Made by a program: the position numbers and the translations under genes
The notes under the pieces: generated by a model
What the model saw: the letters and a program-made list of their open reading frames with translations, nothing else
Told to the model about the DNA's origin: nothing
The model's database searches: none
In this document: in pieces, positions 8,913 to 17,755 of the stretch
How positions within the stretch are numbered: the stretch's first letter is position 1
Layout of the letters: each line of letters starts with the position of its first letter
Assembly (NCBI RefSeq): GCF_004011505.1
Contig: NZ_SAUN01000001.1
Location: forward strand, 11,187,501 to 11,251,500
DNA from: Nonomuraea polychroma
GTDB lineage: Bacteria > Actinomycetota > Actinomycetes > Streptosporangiales > Streptosporangiaceae
Direction: 5' to 3'
DNA: 64,000 nucleotides

Positions 8913-9464
8913 CCGGTCTTTCAGGACCGGGTGAGCGCCACCCCTCCTTTCGAAAACAGTATGGAAAACCTCAGTAACAGACGGTAATGTTGCCGACGGT
9001 GAGAATGGAGTGACACAAGGTGCTCATGGCGGTCCGCCGCTCTGCCGCTAAGCGGAAGGGCCTGCCGTCCGTCGTGCAACTCCGGCTTACACCCGCTCCA
9101 GGTCAGGCCGACGCTCTGACCGCGGCGGTGCGGGTGTGCAACGAGGCGGCCACCTTCGTCTCCCGGCTGGCCTGGCAGCAACGCGTCTTCACGGTGCTGG
9201 AGCTGCACGGGCTCGCCTACTACCCGGCGCGCGCGCAGTTCGCCGGGCCGGGGTGCGTCAGCAGAGCGAATCGGCCCGCCCGGGGTCGGTTCCTCTGCAC
9301 CGGCTGTGGCCTCGCTGGGCACGCCGATCACATCGCGGCCTGCAACGTCGCCGTACGCGGCGTTGCAGGCTGGGCTGCTGTCAACCAGCCGCACGCTACC
9401 GGCCTCCCTTCAGCCAGACGGGACCGTGAGAGCAAACCTCCAGCTTCAGCAGGTGGTAGTTGAC
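8913..9464 (+). mobile_element. Decayed IS200/IS605-type (tnpB-only) element
   Basis: The region holds a deleted tnpB reading frame oriented against the glp operon. A hairpin at 8913-8930 (CCGGTC/GACCGG) may mark the left end. On the right, the codons for KPPASAGG and the following bases form a hairpin-like end finishing GGTGGTAGTTGAC at about 9464, a form I recognise from actinobacterial tnpB elements. No tnpA is present. Boundaries are approximate. Confidence 0.5.
9020..9463 (+). pseudogene. Internally deleted tnpB (RNA-guided nuclease relic)
   Basis: A 147-codon open frame against about 400 in complete TnpB. The first ~75 residues resemble the TnpB N-terminus (LRLTPAPGQADAL, then CNEAATFVSRLAW). 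They run straight into the C-terminal zinc ribbon and RuvC-III block (CTGCGLAGHADHIAACNVAV). Everything between is missing, including the RuvC-I aspartate and RuvC-II glutamate, and only one CxxC pair of the ribbon remains. It cannot be an active nuclease. It sits between glpV and the DUF2160 gene. Confidence 0.75.
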
Positions 9465-9482
9465 CGCATGGCTTCCCTTCTG

Positions 9483-9758
9483 TCAGCCCCATATCCCGAT
9501 CACGACCACCACGAGCAGCGCGCAGCCCAGCGCGATCCACATGGACAGGTCGGTGACGGCCATCCAGCCGACCAGTACGACCCCGGCGCTGATCAGGCCG
9601 ATGTACAGCCGATCGCCTCGATCGGTCTCGATGCGCAGGAAACCTCGCCTGGCCACGGGAGGGGAGACGTGGGCCCAGACCGCCATGACGACGAGCAGCA
9701 GGGCGAGCCCGGCGAACACCAAAGCCGTCGGCAGGGTCCACACCATCCACTCGAGCAT
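9483..9758 (-). CDS. DUF2160 small membrane protein of glycerol ABC transporter
   Basis: A 91-residue protein with three hydrophobic segments (about residues 6-28, 49-65 and 72-90). It matches the DUF2160 family, which is encoded almost only inside glycerol-type (GlpSTPQV) transporter operons. It follows the glpQ-like permease by three bases. The role is unknown; an accessory membrane subunit is the natural guess. Its presence is a strong pointer to glycerol as the substrate of the cluster. Confidence 0.85.
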   Translation of the reverse strand: MLEWMVWTLPTALVFAGLALLLVVMAVWAHVSPPVARRGFLRIETDRGDRLYIGLISAGVVLVGWMAVTDLSMWIALGCALLVVVVIGIWG

Positions 9759-9761
9759 TCG

Positions 9762-10583
<822 letters not shown>

Positions 10584-10588
10584 CGCCC

Positions 10589-11524
10589 TCACCTCCCCGA
10601 CCTGGTCAGCACGGTGAAGAAGACGTAGCAGAGGACCTGCACGATCAAGAAGTAGATCAGCGAGAACGCGCCCGCGGGCCCCACGTCGAACTGCCCGACG
10701 GCCATCTTCGACAGCAGGATGCTGAGGAACGAGGTCGCGTTGCCGGGCCCGCCGCCCGTCACCACGAACGGTTCGGTGTAGATCATGAAGCTGTCCATGA
10801 ACCTGAGCAGGATCGCGATCGTCAGCACCCCGCGCAGCCTCGGAAGCTGGATGTGCCGGAACGTCGCCCACCCCGACGCCCCGTCGATCTGCGCGGCCTG
10901 GAAGTACGGCTCCGGGATCGACCGCAGCCCCGCGTACGCCAGCAGCGCCACCAGCGGCGTCCAGTGCCACACGTCCATGACGAGGATCGTGATCCAGGCG
11001 TCGGTGGAGTCGAGGGTGTAGTTGAAGCCGATGCCGAGCACGTTGTTGATCGTCCAGCCGCCGAGCCCGATGTCGGCGCGGGCGAAGATCTGCCAGATCG
11101 TGCCCACCACGTTCCACGGGATGAGCAGCGGCAACGCGACCAGCACCAGCGCCGCCGACACCCAGAACCCGCGGCGCGGCATCGCCACCGCGATCGCCAC
11201 CCCGAGCGGGATCTCCACCAGCAGCACCTGCGCCGAGAACAGCAGCGTCCTGACGAACGCCTCGCGGTTCTCGGGGCGCCGCACGGCCTCGTAGAACCAG
11301 TCCAGGCCGACGAACACCCGGTCGCTGGGGCTGAAGACGTCCTGGACCGAGAAGTTGACCACGGTCATCAGCGGGATGATCGCCGTGAACGCCACCGAGA
11401 CGACGACCGGCAACACCAGCCACCACGCCCGGTTGTCCTTGCGCTTCAGGTCCGCGCGGGTCTCCTGCGGCTCGGCCGGCGCCGCCGTGACGACCTCACC
11501 GCTCACCTGGCTGCCCGCGGTCAC
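10589..11524 (-). CDS. glpP: Glycerol-type ABC transporter permease (GlpP-like, MalF type)
   Basis: A 311-residue permease. After a cytoplasmic N-terminus the first membrane span is AWWLVLPVVVSVAFTAIIPL. The EAA loop reads PYFQAAQIDGASGWATFRHI. The GTG start at 11524 overlaps the glpT stop codon (GTGA), which is why it is chosen over an earlier ATG in the open frame. It pairs with the GlpQ-like permease. Confidence 0.88.
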   Translation of the reverse strand: MTAGSQVSGEVVTAAPAEPQETRADLKRKDNRAWWLVLPVVVSVAFTAIIPLMTVVNFSVQDVFSPSDRVFVGLDWFYEAVRRPENREAFVRTLLFSAQVLLVEIPLGVAIAVAMPRRGFWVSAALVLVALPLLIPWNVVGTIWQIFARADIGLGGWTINNVLGIGFNYTLDSTDAWITILVMDVWHWTPLVALLAYAGLRSIPEPYFQAAQIDGASGWATFRHIQLPRLRGVLTIAILLRFMDSFMIYTEPFVVTGGGPGNATSFLSILLSKMAVGQFDVGPAGAFSLIYFLIVQVLCYVFFTVLTRSGR

Positions 11525-12609
11525 GTGGCGCTCCTTCCGTCGAGCGGCGCGAGGAAACCGCACCTGACCTGGTCGCGGAACAGGAACGTGCGGTCCGGCG
11601 GGAAGCGCAGGAACGCCTCCACGTCCGGCTGGTAGCCGGACCCCGCCTCGGTCCTGGCGATGACGGGGTGCTCACCGACCCGGGTGTGCACCAGGTCGTA
11701 CGCGCCCATGCGGTCGATCCCGGTCACCTGGGCGGCGACTCCGGGCGACGCATGGGTGATCTGCACGAACTCGGGCCGCACCCCGATACGCACCGGCCCC
11801 GGCGGCAGATCGTTCGCCACCGAGCCCACGGCCGCCTGCCCCACGCGTACGACGTCGCCGACGATCTCCCCGGGCACCATGTTCATGCCGGGCGAGCCGA
11901 TGAAGTGCCCGACGAACTCGTGCGACGGAGACAGGAACAACTCGGCCGGCTCGCCGGCCTGCATGATCGCCCCGTCATTGAGCACCACCACCTCGTCGGC
12001 GAACGTCAGCGCCTCGGTCTGGTCGTGCGTGACGTAGATCAGCGTGTGCCCGGTGTCGCGGTGGATCTCCTTGAGCTTGCTGCGCAGCGTCCACTTCAGC
12101 GCCGGGTCCACCACCGTCAGCGGCTCGTCCAGCAACACGGCCGCCACCTGGGAACGCACCAGCCCGCGACCCAGGCTGACGATCTGCTGCCGGCCCGGGT
12201 CCAGCCGGCGTGACCTGCGGCGCAGGAGGTGGTCCAGGCCGAGCAGCTGCGAGACCTGGCGGACCCGCTGGTCGATCTCGTTCTTCGGATATTTCCGGTT
12301 GCGGAGCGGGAAGGCGAGGTTGTCGTAAACGGACATCTCCTCGTACAGGACCGGGAACTGGAAGACCTGCGCGATGTTGCGGCCCGCCGTCGGCACGTCG
12401 GTGACGTCGCGGTCGTCGAAGAAGATCCGCCCCACCGTCGGCGTGATCAGGCCGGAGATGATGTTCAGGAGCGTCGTCTTGCCGCAGCCGCTCGGGCCCA
12501 GCAACGCGTACGCCCGCGAGGTGCGCCACGTCCACGTCATCGGCTTCAGCGCCCACGTCGTGCCGCCGTCGTAACTGTGCCCCACGCCCTCCAGGCGAAT
12601 GTCAGCCAT
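11521..12609 (-). CDS. glpT: ABC transporter ATPase with non-canonical signature motif (GlpT-like)
   Basis: A 362-residue MalK/UgpC-class ATPase with C-terminal OB/TOBE domain. Walker A GPSGCGKT (residues 38-45), Q-loop Q84, Walker B AVLLDEP and switch His195 (YVTHDQTEA) are intact. The LSGGQ signature is replaced by LDPGRQQ (136-142) and the D-loop is VVDPAL. The ATG overlaps the glpS stop by 8 bp and its stop overlaps the glpP start. It likely forms a heterodimer with GlpS and powers glycerol uptake. Confidence 0.88.
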   Translation of the reverse strand: MADIRLEGVGHSYDGGTTWALKPMTWTWRTSRAYALLGPSGCGKTTLLNIISGLITPTVGRIFFDDRDVTDVPTAGRNIAQVFQFPVLYEEMSVYDNLAFPLRNRKYPKNEIDQRVRQVSQLLGLDHLLRRRSRRLDPGRQQIVSLGRGLVRSQVAAVLLDEPLTVVDPALKWTLRSKLKEIHRDTGHTLIYVTHDQTEALTFADEVVVLNDGAIMQAGEPAELFLSPSHEFVGHFIGSPGMNMVPGEIVGDVVRVGQAAVGSVANDLPPGPVRIGVRPEFVQITHASPGVAAQVTGIDRMGAYDLVHTRVGEHPVIARTEAGSGYQPDVEAFLRFPPDRTFLFRDQVRCGFLAPLDGRSAT

Positions 12610-13699
12610 GCACGCCTCCGAGGTCCGCGGCGCTGGTGGCCAGCAGGCGCCCGCCGGCCTCGTCGAAGACGAAGACATGCGTGGGGTCCACGTACGCGAC
12701 CGTGGTCTCCCCGGGGGTGAACAGCTGGGTGCCCGGCAGGTGGGCGACCAGGTGACGGTCCCCCTGCAGCAGCAGGTGCAGGAACGTCGCGCTGCCCGTC
12801 ACCTCGGCGAGCCTGATCTCGGCGGGCAACTCCAGCGCGCCGGGCCCCTCGCGGGCGATCCGCACCTGGTGGGGGCGGATGCCGAGCATGACGTCGTGGC
12901 CGGTGGCGTGCGCGCGGGGCGCGGGGAAGGACGTGCCGAGCACCTCGATGCGGCCCTCGCGGACCACGCCGGGCAGCAGGTTGAGCGGGGGATCGCTGAG
13001 CGTCGCGGCCACGGCCAGCGTGGGCGGGTGGGCGTACATCTCCGCGACGTCCCCGACGTGCTGCACCCTGCCTTCGCCCAGCACCACGGTCGGCGCGGCG
13101 AACGTCAGCGCCTCGTTGGGGTCGGCCGTGGAGTAGAGGACCACGCCCGGCGCGTCGGCGAACATGGTCTTGAGATCGGCACGCAACTGCTCGCGGAGCT
13201 TGAAGTCCAGGTTGGCGAGGGGCTCGTCGAGGAGCAGCACGTCCACGGGCCGCGCGAGCGCGCGGGCGATGGCGGTGCGCTGCTGCTGGCCGCCCGACAA
13301 CTCGGCGGGCCGGCGGTCGAGCAGGCCGGCGATGCCCATGAGCTCGGCCACCTCGCGAACGCGCCGGTCGATTTCGCTCTTGCTGCGGAATCGGGGGTCC
13401 AGGCGGAGCGGGGAGGCGATGTTCTCGTAGACCGCCAGCGACGGATAGTTAATGAATTGCTGATAGACGAATGCGACCGACCTTTTCCGCACGGAAATGC
13501 CGGTGACATCTTTTCCGTGCACCACGACCCGGCCGGAATCGGGGGTCTGTAATCCGGCTGCGACGCGCATCAACGTCGTCTTCCCCGCGGTCATGGGACC
13601 GACGAGGGTGGTCATTCCGTTGGATAATTCCAGATGGATGTCGTCGAGCCAGGTCTCCCCGCGTTGCCGTACGGAGACGCCATCGAGAATCAGCGTCAC
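12602..13699 (-). CDS. glpS: ABC transporter ATPase lacking the switch histidine (GlpS-like)
   Basis: A 365-residue ATPase, first gene of the glycerol importer operon. Walker A is GPMTAGKT (34-41), Q-loop Q80, signature LSGGQ (134-138), Walker B VLLLDEP with Glu159. At the H-loop the usual THD is TAD, so the switch histidine is alanine (residue 192). GTG 13699 is chosen because the family-like sequence starts there (LILDGVSV); upstream in-frame codons look like leader. Its missing H-loop and GlpT's odd signature fall in the same composite ATP site. Confidence 0.86.
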   Translation of the reverse strand: MTLILDGVSVRQRGETWLDDIHLELSNGMTTLVGPMTAGKTTLMRVAAGLQTPDSGRVVVHGKDVTGISVRKRSVAFVYQQFINYPSLAVYENIASPLRLDPRFRSKSEIDRRVREVAELMGIAGLLDRRPAELSGGQQQRTAIARALARPVDVLLLDEPLANLDFKLREQLRADLKTMFADAPGVVLYSTADPNEALTFAAPTVVLGEGRVQHVGDVAEMYAHPPTLAVAATLSDPPLNLLPGVVREGRIEVLGTSFPAPRAHATGHDVMLGIRPHQVRIAREGPGALELPAEIRLAEVTGSATFLHLLLQGDRHLVAHLPGTQLFTPGETTVAYVDPTHVFVFDEAGGRLLATSAADLGGVHG

Positions 13700-13720
13700 G
13701 TTCCCCGGTCCTCTCTCCCT

Positions 13721-13740
13721 AACACCATCTAACATCATCT
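13721..13740. repeat. Tandem decamers upstream of glpS
   Basis: AACACCATCT and AACATCATCT lie side by side 22-41 bp upstream of the glpS start. Repeats at this position can be a regulator site (for example for a DeoR/GlpR-type protein), but the regulator is not known. Confidence 0.4.
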
Positions 13741-13893
13741 GAAACTTGGTGCAAATCACGTTTTGACGTCGAGATAACGGTGAATGGATGAGGCTATCGC
13801 CGAGGCGGTATCCGCCCTGGTCAAGGCGACTGACCGGGGATAATCAGAACACGGCGAGATAGGGATATCCCGATCAGGACGGCTGGGGGACGG

Positions 13894-14673
13894 CTACGGA
13901 AGGATGGAGTCCACGTACCCGCCGTCCACCCGTACGGCCGCTCCCGTGGTGGCCGAGGCGAGGGGCGAGCTGAGGTAGACGACCATGTTCGCGATCTCCT
14001 CGGGCTCGATGAGCCGCTGGAGCAGCGACTGGGGCCGATACTCGCGCATGAACGCCCGCTGCGCCTCCTCCCACGGCAGGTCCTTGCCGACGAGCTGGTA
14101 CACGAAGGTCTCCACGCCGCCCGTGTGCGTCGGCCCGGCGATCAGGGAGTTGACCGTCACCCCGCTGCCCGCCGCCTCCTTCGCGAACCCCCTGGACACG
14201 GCCAGCAACGCCGTCTTGGACATGCCGTAGTGGATCATCTCGGCCGGGATGACGACGGCCGAGTCACTGGCGATGTACTGGATCCGTCCCCAGCCCCGTT
14301 CCCTCATGCCCGGCAGGTACGCGCGGGTCAGCCGGACCGCGGCCAGCACGTTCACCTCGAAATAGCGCCGCCACTCGTCGTCGGTGATCTCCAGCGGCGG
14401 CTTGGCGCCGAAGATGCCGAGGTTGTTGACCAGGATGTCGACCTGCGGCAGCGCGTGCAGGACCTGTTGACACCCCTCGTCGGTGGACACGTCCCCGGGC
14501 GCCGCCACCAGGTCGCCGTCCATGAGTTCCATGGCCATCGCCACGGTTGCCTCGGTCCGGCCGTTGATGCCGACGCGGGCTCCGGCCTCCGCCAGCCCGC
14601 TGGCGATGGCCGCTCCGATTCCTTGAGTCGATCCGGTGACGAGTGCGGTCTTCCCGCCGAGATCAATGTGCAC
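13894..14673 (-). CDS. SDR-family oxidoreductase
   Basis: A 259-residue classical short-chain dehydrogenase. The cofactor motif is TGSTQGIG near the N-terminus, the structural NNLG follows DILVNNLGIFG, and YGMSK is the catalytic YxxxK. The C-terminus ends with the normal VRVDGGYVDSILP. GTG start with a GGGGGG stretch seven bases upstream. It is 194 bp upstream of glpS on the same strand, with a probable promoter between, so a role in glycerol metabolism is possible but not shown. Confidence 0.9.
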   Translation of the reverse strand: MHIDLGGKTALVTGSTQGIGAAIASGLAEAGARVGINGRTEATVAMAMELMDGDLVAAPGDVSTDEGCQQVLHALPQVDILVNNLGIFGAKPPLEITDDEWRRYFEVNVLAAVRLTRAYLPGMRERGWGRIQYIASDSAVVIPAEMIHYGMSKTALLAVSRGFAKEAAGSGVTVNSLIAGPTHTGGVETFVYQLVGKDLPWEEAQRAFMREYRPQSLLQRLIEPEEIANMVVYLSSPLASATTGAAVRVDGGYVDSILP

Positions 14674-14775
14674 GATGGTTCCCCCCTATCCGCCATTTTC
14701 CGTGTTCAACATGCACGGGTCGCAGCCGGGGTCAGACTGCGTAGGCTTGGGGGCGGACGCGCGGAAGGGGCGTGG

Positions 14776-16317
14776 GTGCACCGGATCCTGTGGGTGGTCG
14801 TGGCGATCGCCTTCGTGGTGGGCCTTGTCGTGCCGTCCGATTCTGCCGAGGAGCCGCCGGGGGAGTGCCCGCCGCGCGACACGCGGGTGGTGGCGCCGTA
14901 CGCGGTCACCGGCTACTGGGTCATCCCGCGGGCCGATCCCTGCGTCACGCGGCGGATGGTCGAGGCGATCCACGCGATCGGCGGGGACACGCTCGTCACG
15001 TTCGGGCCGCGGTTCAGTGTGGGTTCCGAGCCCGGCTGCGTCGTGGACGGGCGGCCGTGCGCCGACGTGCCGGGGGTGCGGCACGTCTACACGTACGTCA
15101 CCAGCGAGGAGTTCGGGCCGGGCCTGCTGCGCTGCCCCGGCCTGGACCGGCGGATCGAGAGCGACGGCCGGATCTTCTACCGGGTGTCGCTGGCGACGTC
15201 CTGCGACGCTCGTGTCCATGACGTAGTGATCGTCGCCACGGATGGCGACGGGCTCGGCAACCTGATGACGGAGGCGGCGGCGCACGGGATGGCGGTCTAT
15301 CCCGGGCTGCCCGCCGCGCCTCAGCTGGCGAGCAAGCCGTGGGAGCCGGACCTGGCCCACCTGGACGCGCTGAACGCCTTCACCGAGCGGGTGCTCGCGG
15401 ACTACCGGGACCGGCTCGGCGCGGCCTTCGCCGGGGTCTACCAGTCGTTCGAGCTCGCCATGCGGAAGCGTTCCGTCAAGGACCCGATCATCTCGCTGTA
15501 CGCCGCCCAGCACGCGGTCGTCGCCGCCACGTTGCCCGGCAAGAAGATCCTGGTCAGCCCCTACATCGACGCGCGTCGCGGACGCGGATTCCCGCCGGAC
15601 CAGGTGGAGGCCGGGATGGCGGACATCGCCGGCACGCGGGCGGGCCTGCCCATGGCCATCGCCGTGCAGGACGGGCGGGGCACCGGGAAGGTACCGGTCT
15701 ACGCGATCAACGAGCGGGACTCGCGGGTCGATGCGCGGCTGGTGCCCGTCGTCGGTGACGTGAGCTACGGGCAGGCGTATTACGGGTCCACGCGGGACTA
15801 CATCGCGGCGGCGGCGCGGCGGGTGCCGCCGGGTGTGGAGCTGTGGGTGAACGTCGAGGGCTTCGAGCCCACGCAGGTGGCCGGCGAGTGCGGGCGGGTG
15901 GAGCCGCTGCCGCTACGCGGGCGTCCTTCCAAGAGCCGGCTGGACCGGCAGGTCATGGCGGTGGGCACGGACGCGCAGAAGATCATCTCCTACGGCTGGG
16001 AGCCCTTCTTCACCTGCCAGGCCCGCTACGACACGCCTTCGCTGGCCGACGACATCGTGCGTGAGTGGCAGCAGCCGATCATCGTCAACGCGGCGGTGAA
16101 GGAGAGGAACGGGCGGCCGGGGGTCGTCGTCGAGGGCTACAACCTCCGCGGCGGCACTCTTCGTTTCGGCCCGCAGGTCATCGAACAGGAGTGGCACGGG
16201 CGGCACGGCCGGCTCGAGTCCGCCTGGGCGCCGTACGTGCCGACGAGCCCGTTCACGCCGATAACCCTCACCAATGAGGCCGGCCAGACCAACACGACGC
16301 CCTACGTGATGCCCTAG
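14776..16317 (+). CDS. DUF4434-like secreted or membrane-anchored protein
   Basis: A 513-residue protein. One N-terminal hydrophobic segment (ILWVVVAIAFVVGLVVPSDS) acts as signal or anchor. The rest resembles the DUF4434 TIM-barrel-like family, with segments such as AVTGYWVIPR, FAGVYQSFELAM, ILVSPYIDAR and SYGWEPFFTC. The GTG at 14776 is chosen for the GGAAGGGG ribosome site 6-13 bases upstream. The fold relates to glycosidases but no catalytic pair can be named. It is convergent with the arginase-fold gene and overlaps it by four bases. Confidence 0.72.
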   Translation: MHRILWVVVAIAFVVGLVVPSDSAEEPPGECPPRDTRVVAPYAVTGYWVIPRADPCVTRRMVEAIHAIGGDTLVTFGPRFSVGSEPGCVVDGRPCADVPGVRHVYTYVTSEEFGPGLLRCPGLDRRIESDGRIFYRVSLATSCDARVHDVVIVATDGDGLGNLMTEAAAHGMAVYPGLPAAPQLASKPWEPDLAHLDALNAFTERVLADYRDRLGAAFAGVYQSFELAMRKRSVKDPIISLYAAQHAVVAATLPGKKILVSPYIDARRGRGFPPDQVEAGMADIAGTRAGLPMAIAVQDGRGTGKVPVYAINERDSRVDARLVPVVGDVSYGQAYYGSTRDYIAAAARRVPPGVELWVNVEGFEPTQVAGECGRVEPLPLRGRPSKSRLDRQVMAVGTDAQKIISYGWEPFFTCQARYDTPSLADDIVREWQQPIIVNAAVKERNGRPGVVVEGYNLRGGTLRFGPQVIEQEWHGRHGRLESAWAPYVPTSPFTPITLTNEAGQTNTTPYVMP

Positions 16318-17186
16318 GTGAGGGCCGACACCAGAAGGTCCGCCAGCAACGCGGCCTGGCTGCCGTCCTCGTCCAGGTCCGGGTCGAGGATCGTCACCTC
16401 CAGCCCGGCGGCGCCCGGAAGGGCGACCAGGCCGCTCAACAGGTCGGTGAGCTGAGCGGCGTCGAGCCCGCCCGGGGTGGGGGAGTCGACGGCGGGCAAC
16501 ACGGACGGGTCCATGACGTCAACGTCCACGTGGATCCAGAACCCATCGAGCTCGTCCCGCACCAGCACCTCCCTGGCCCTGTCGAGGTCGATGCCGCTGC
16601 CCGGCTGGTAGGCGATCCCGCTCTCGGCGATGTCGCGCACGTCCTCCTCGTCCCGCACCCCGAGCACGATCACGTCCTCGTCCCGCACGTACGGCCGCAA
16701 CCCGTCGATGTCGGTGAGGTAGTCGTCGCCACGCCCGGTCACCAGGGCGAGGTCCTCGCCTGCCGCCGAGCCCACGTGCGGGGAGTTGCCCAGGTGCCGG
16801 AAGTCGGCGTGCGCGTCCACGTACGCCAGCCCGTACCGTCCGCGTCTGCGCAGCGTGAGAGCGGGGCCGAGGAGGATCGAGCAGTCCCCGCCGAGCAGCA
16901 CGGGGAACCCGCTGATCCGGGCCAGCCGGTCGGACAGCGTGCGCGCATAGGCGGCGATCGCGGGCCCGTTACGCACGCCGTCGCCCGGCTTCCACGTGGC
17001 CACGTAGCGGGGCGGCACCACCGCGCCCGCGTCGGTCGCGCCGAGCCGCCCGACCAGGCCGGCGTTCCGCAGTGCCCAGGGGGCTTTGTAGCAGCCGGGG
17101 ACGGTGCCGGGGGCGGGCGGGCGCAGGCCGAGATTGGAGGGCGCGTCGAGGACGACGAGATCTATGTCAGGGGTTATTATGTTCAT
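16314..17186 (-). CDS. Arginase/agmatinase-fold hydrolase
   Basis: A 290-residue ureohydrolase-superfamily enzyme. All metal-binding motifs are visible: GGDCS (in place of GGDH), DAHADF and DVDVMDP. Such enzymes hydrolyse guanidino groups (arginine, agmatine, formiminoglutamate) with two Mn ions; which substrate applies is unclear. The loss of the first-motif histidine (GGDC) is unusual for true arginases. The start ATG at 17186 is only 28 bp from the divergent CGNR gene. Confidence 0.85.
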   Translation of the reverse strand: MNIITPDIDLVVLDAPSNLGLRPPAPGTVPGCYKAPWALRNAGLVGRLGATDAGAVVPPRYVATWKPGDGVRNGPAIAAYARTLSDRLARISGFPVLLGGDCSILLGPALTLRRRGRYGLAYVDAHADFRHLGNSPHVGSAAGEDLALVTGRGDDYLTDIDGLRPYVRDEDVIVLGVRDEEDVRDIAESGIAYQPGSGIDLDRAREVLVRDELDGFWIHVDVDVMDPSVLPAVDSPTPGGLDAAQLTDLLSGLVALPGAAGLEVTILDPDLDEDGSQAALLADLLVSALT

Positions 17187-17214
17187 ACTCGTGACGCTAG
17201 CAAGAGGAGGGTGG

Positions 17215-17748
17215 ATGCGCCAGTTCGCGGAGACGGGGATCGTGGCGATCGATCTCGCGAACACGTGGGACGAATACCTGGACGATCCCGAGCGGTTGCC
17301 GGACGTGTCCGAGCTGCGCCGCTTCTGCCGCGAACTGGGAGTGGGAGAGGAGGGCGAGATCGACGCGGACGATCTCGCCGCGGTCCGGGGAGTGCGGGAG
17401 CGGCTGCGTGCCGTCCTGACCGGCGACCCTCCCGAGCGGACCCGCGCCCTGGCCCGGTGGACGGCCGAGCTCCCGGTCCGGGCCGCCGTGCTGGACGCGG
17501 ACGGGGTCCCGCACCTCCGCCTCACGGCGCCGGAAGGCGCTCCGCCGGCCGAACGCCTCGCCGTCCGGTCCGTCGCCGACCTGCTCGATCTCGCCGCCTC
17601 AGGCGACTGGGAGCGCCTGCGCCTGTGCGCGGCACACCCGTGCCAGGACGCCTTCATCGACCGCAGCCGCCCGGGCCGCCGTCAGTTCTGCTCCACCCGC
17701 TGCGCCAACCGCGCCCACGCCGCCGCCTCCCGCGCCCGCCACCGGTAG
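17215..17748 (+). CDS. CGNR zinc-finger (ABATE-domain) putative regulator
   Basis: A 177-residue protein. The N-terminal ABATE-like domain starts FAETGIVAIDLANTWDEYL. The C-terminal zinc finger has C-AAHPC, FCSTRC and the signature helix; the name motif CGNR is CANR here. The family is thought to be transcriptional regulators or RNA-linked factors in actinobacteria. ATG 17215 is chosen for AGGAGG four bases upstream. Divergent from the arginase-fold gene, with a 28-bp spacer that must hold both promoters. Confidence 0.85.
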   Translation: MRQFAETGIVAIDLANTWDEYLDDPERLPDVSELRRFCRELGVGEEGEIDADDLAAVRGVRERLRAVLTGDPPERTRALARWTAELPVRAAVLDADGVPHLRLTAPEGAPPAERLAVRSVADLLDLAASGDWERLRLCAAHPCQDAFIDRSRPGRRQFCSTRCANRAHAAASRARHR

Positions 17749-17755
17749 GACCTGA

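Noticed and set aside
8921..9394. 157-codon minus-strand frame between glpV and the DUF2160 gene
   Set aside because: It is the complement of the tnpB relic; no family features, and the plus-strand frame has clear TnpB motifs.
14125..14775. Upstream extension of the DUF4434-like open frame
   Set aside because: It overlaps the SDR gene on the other strand; the GTG at 14776 has a good ribosome site and begins a signal/anchor segment.
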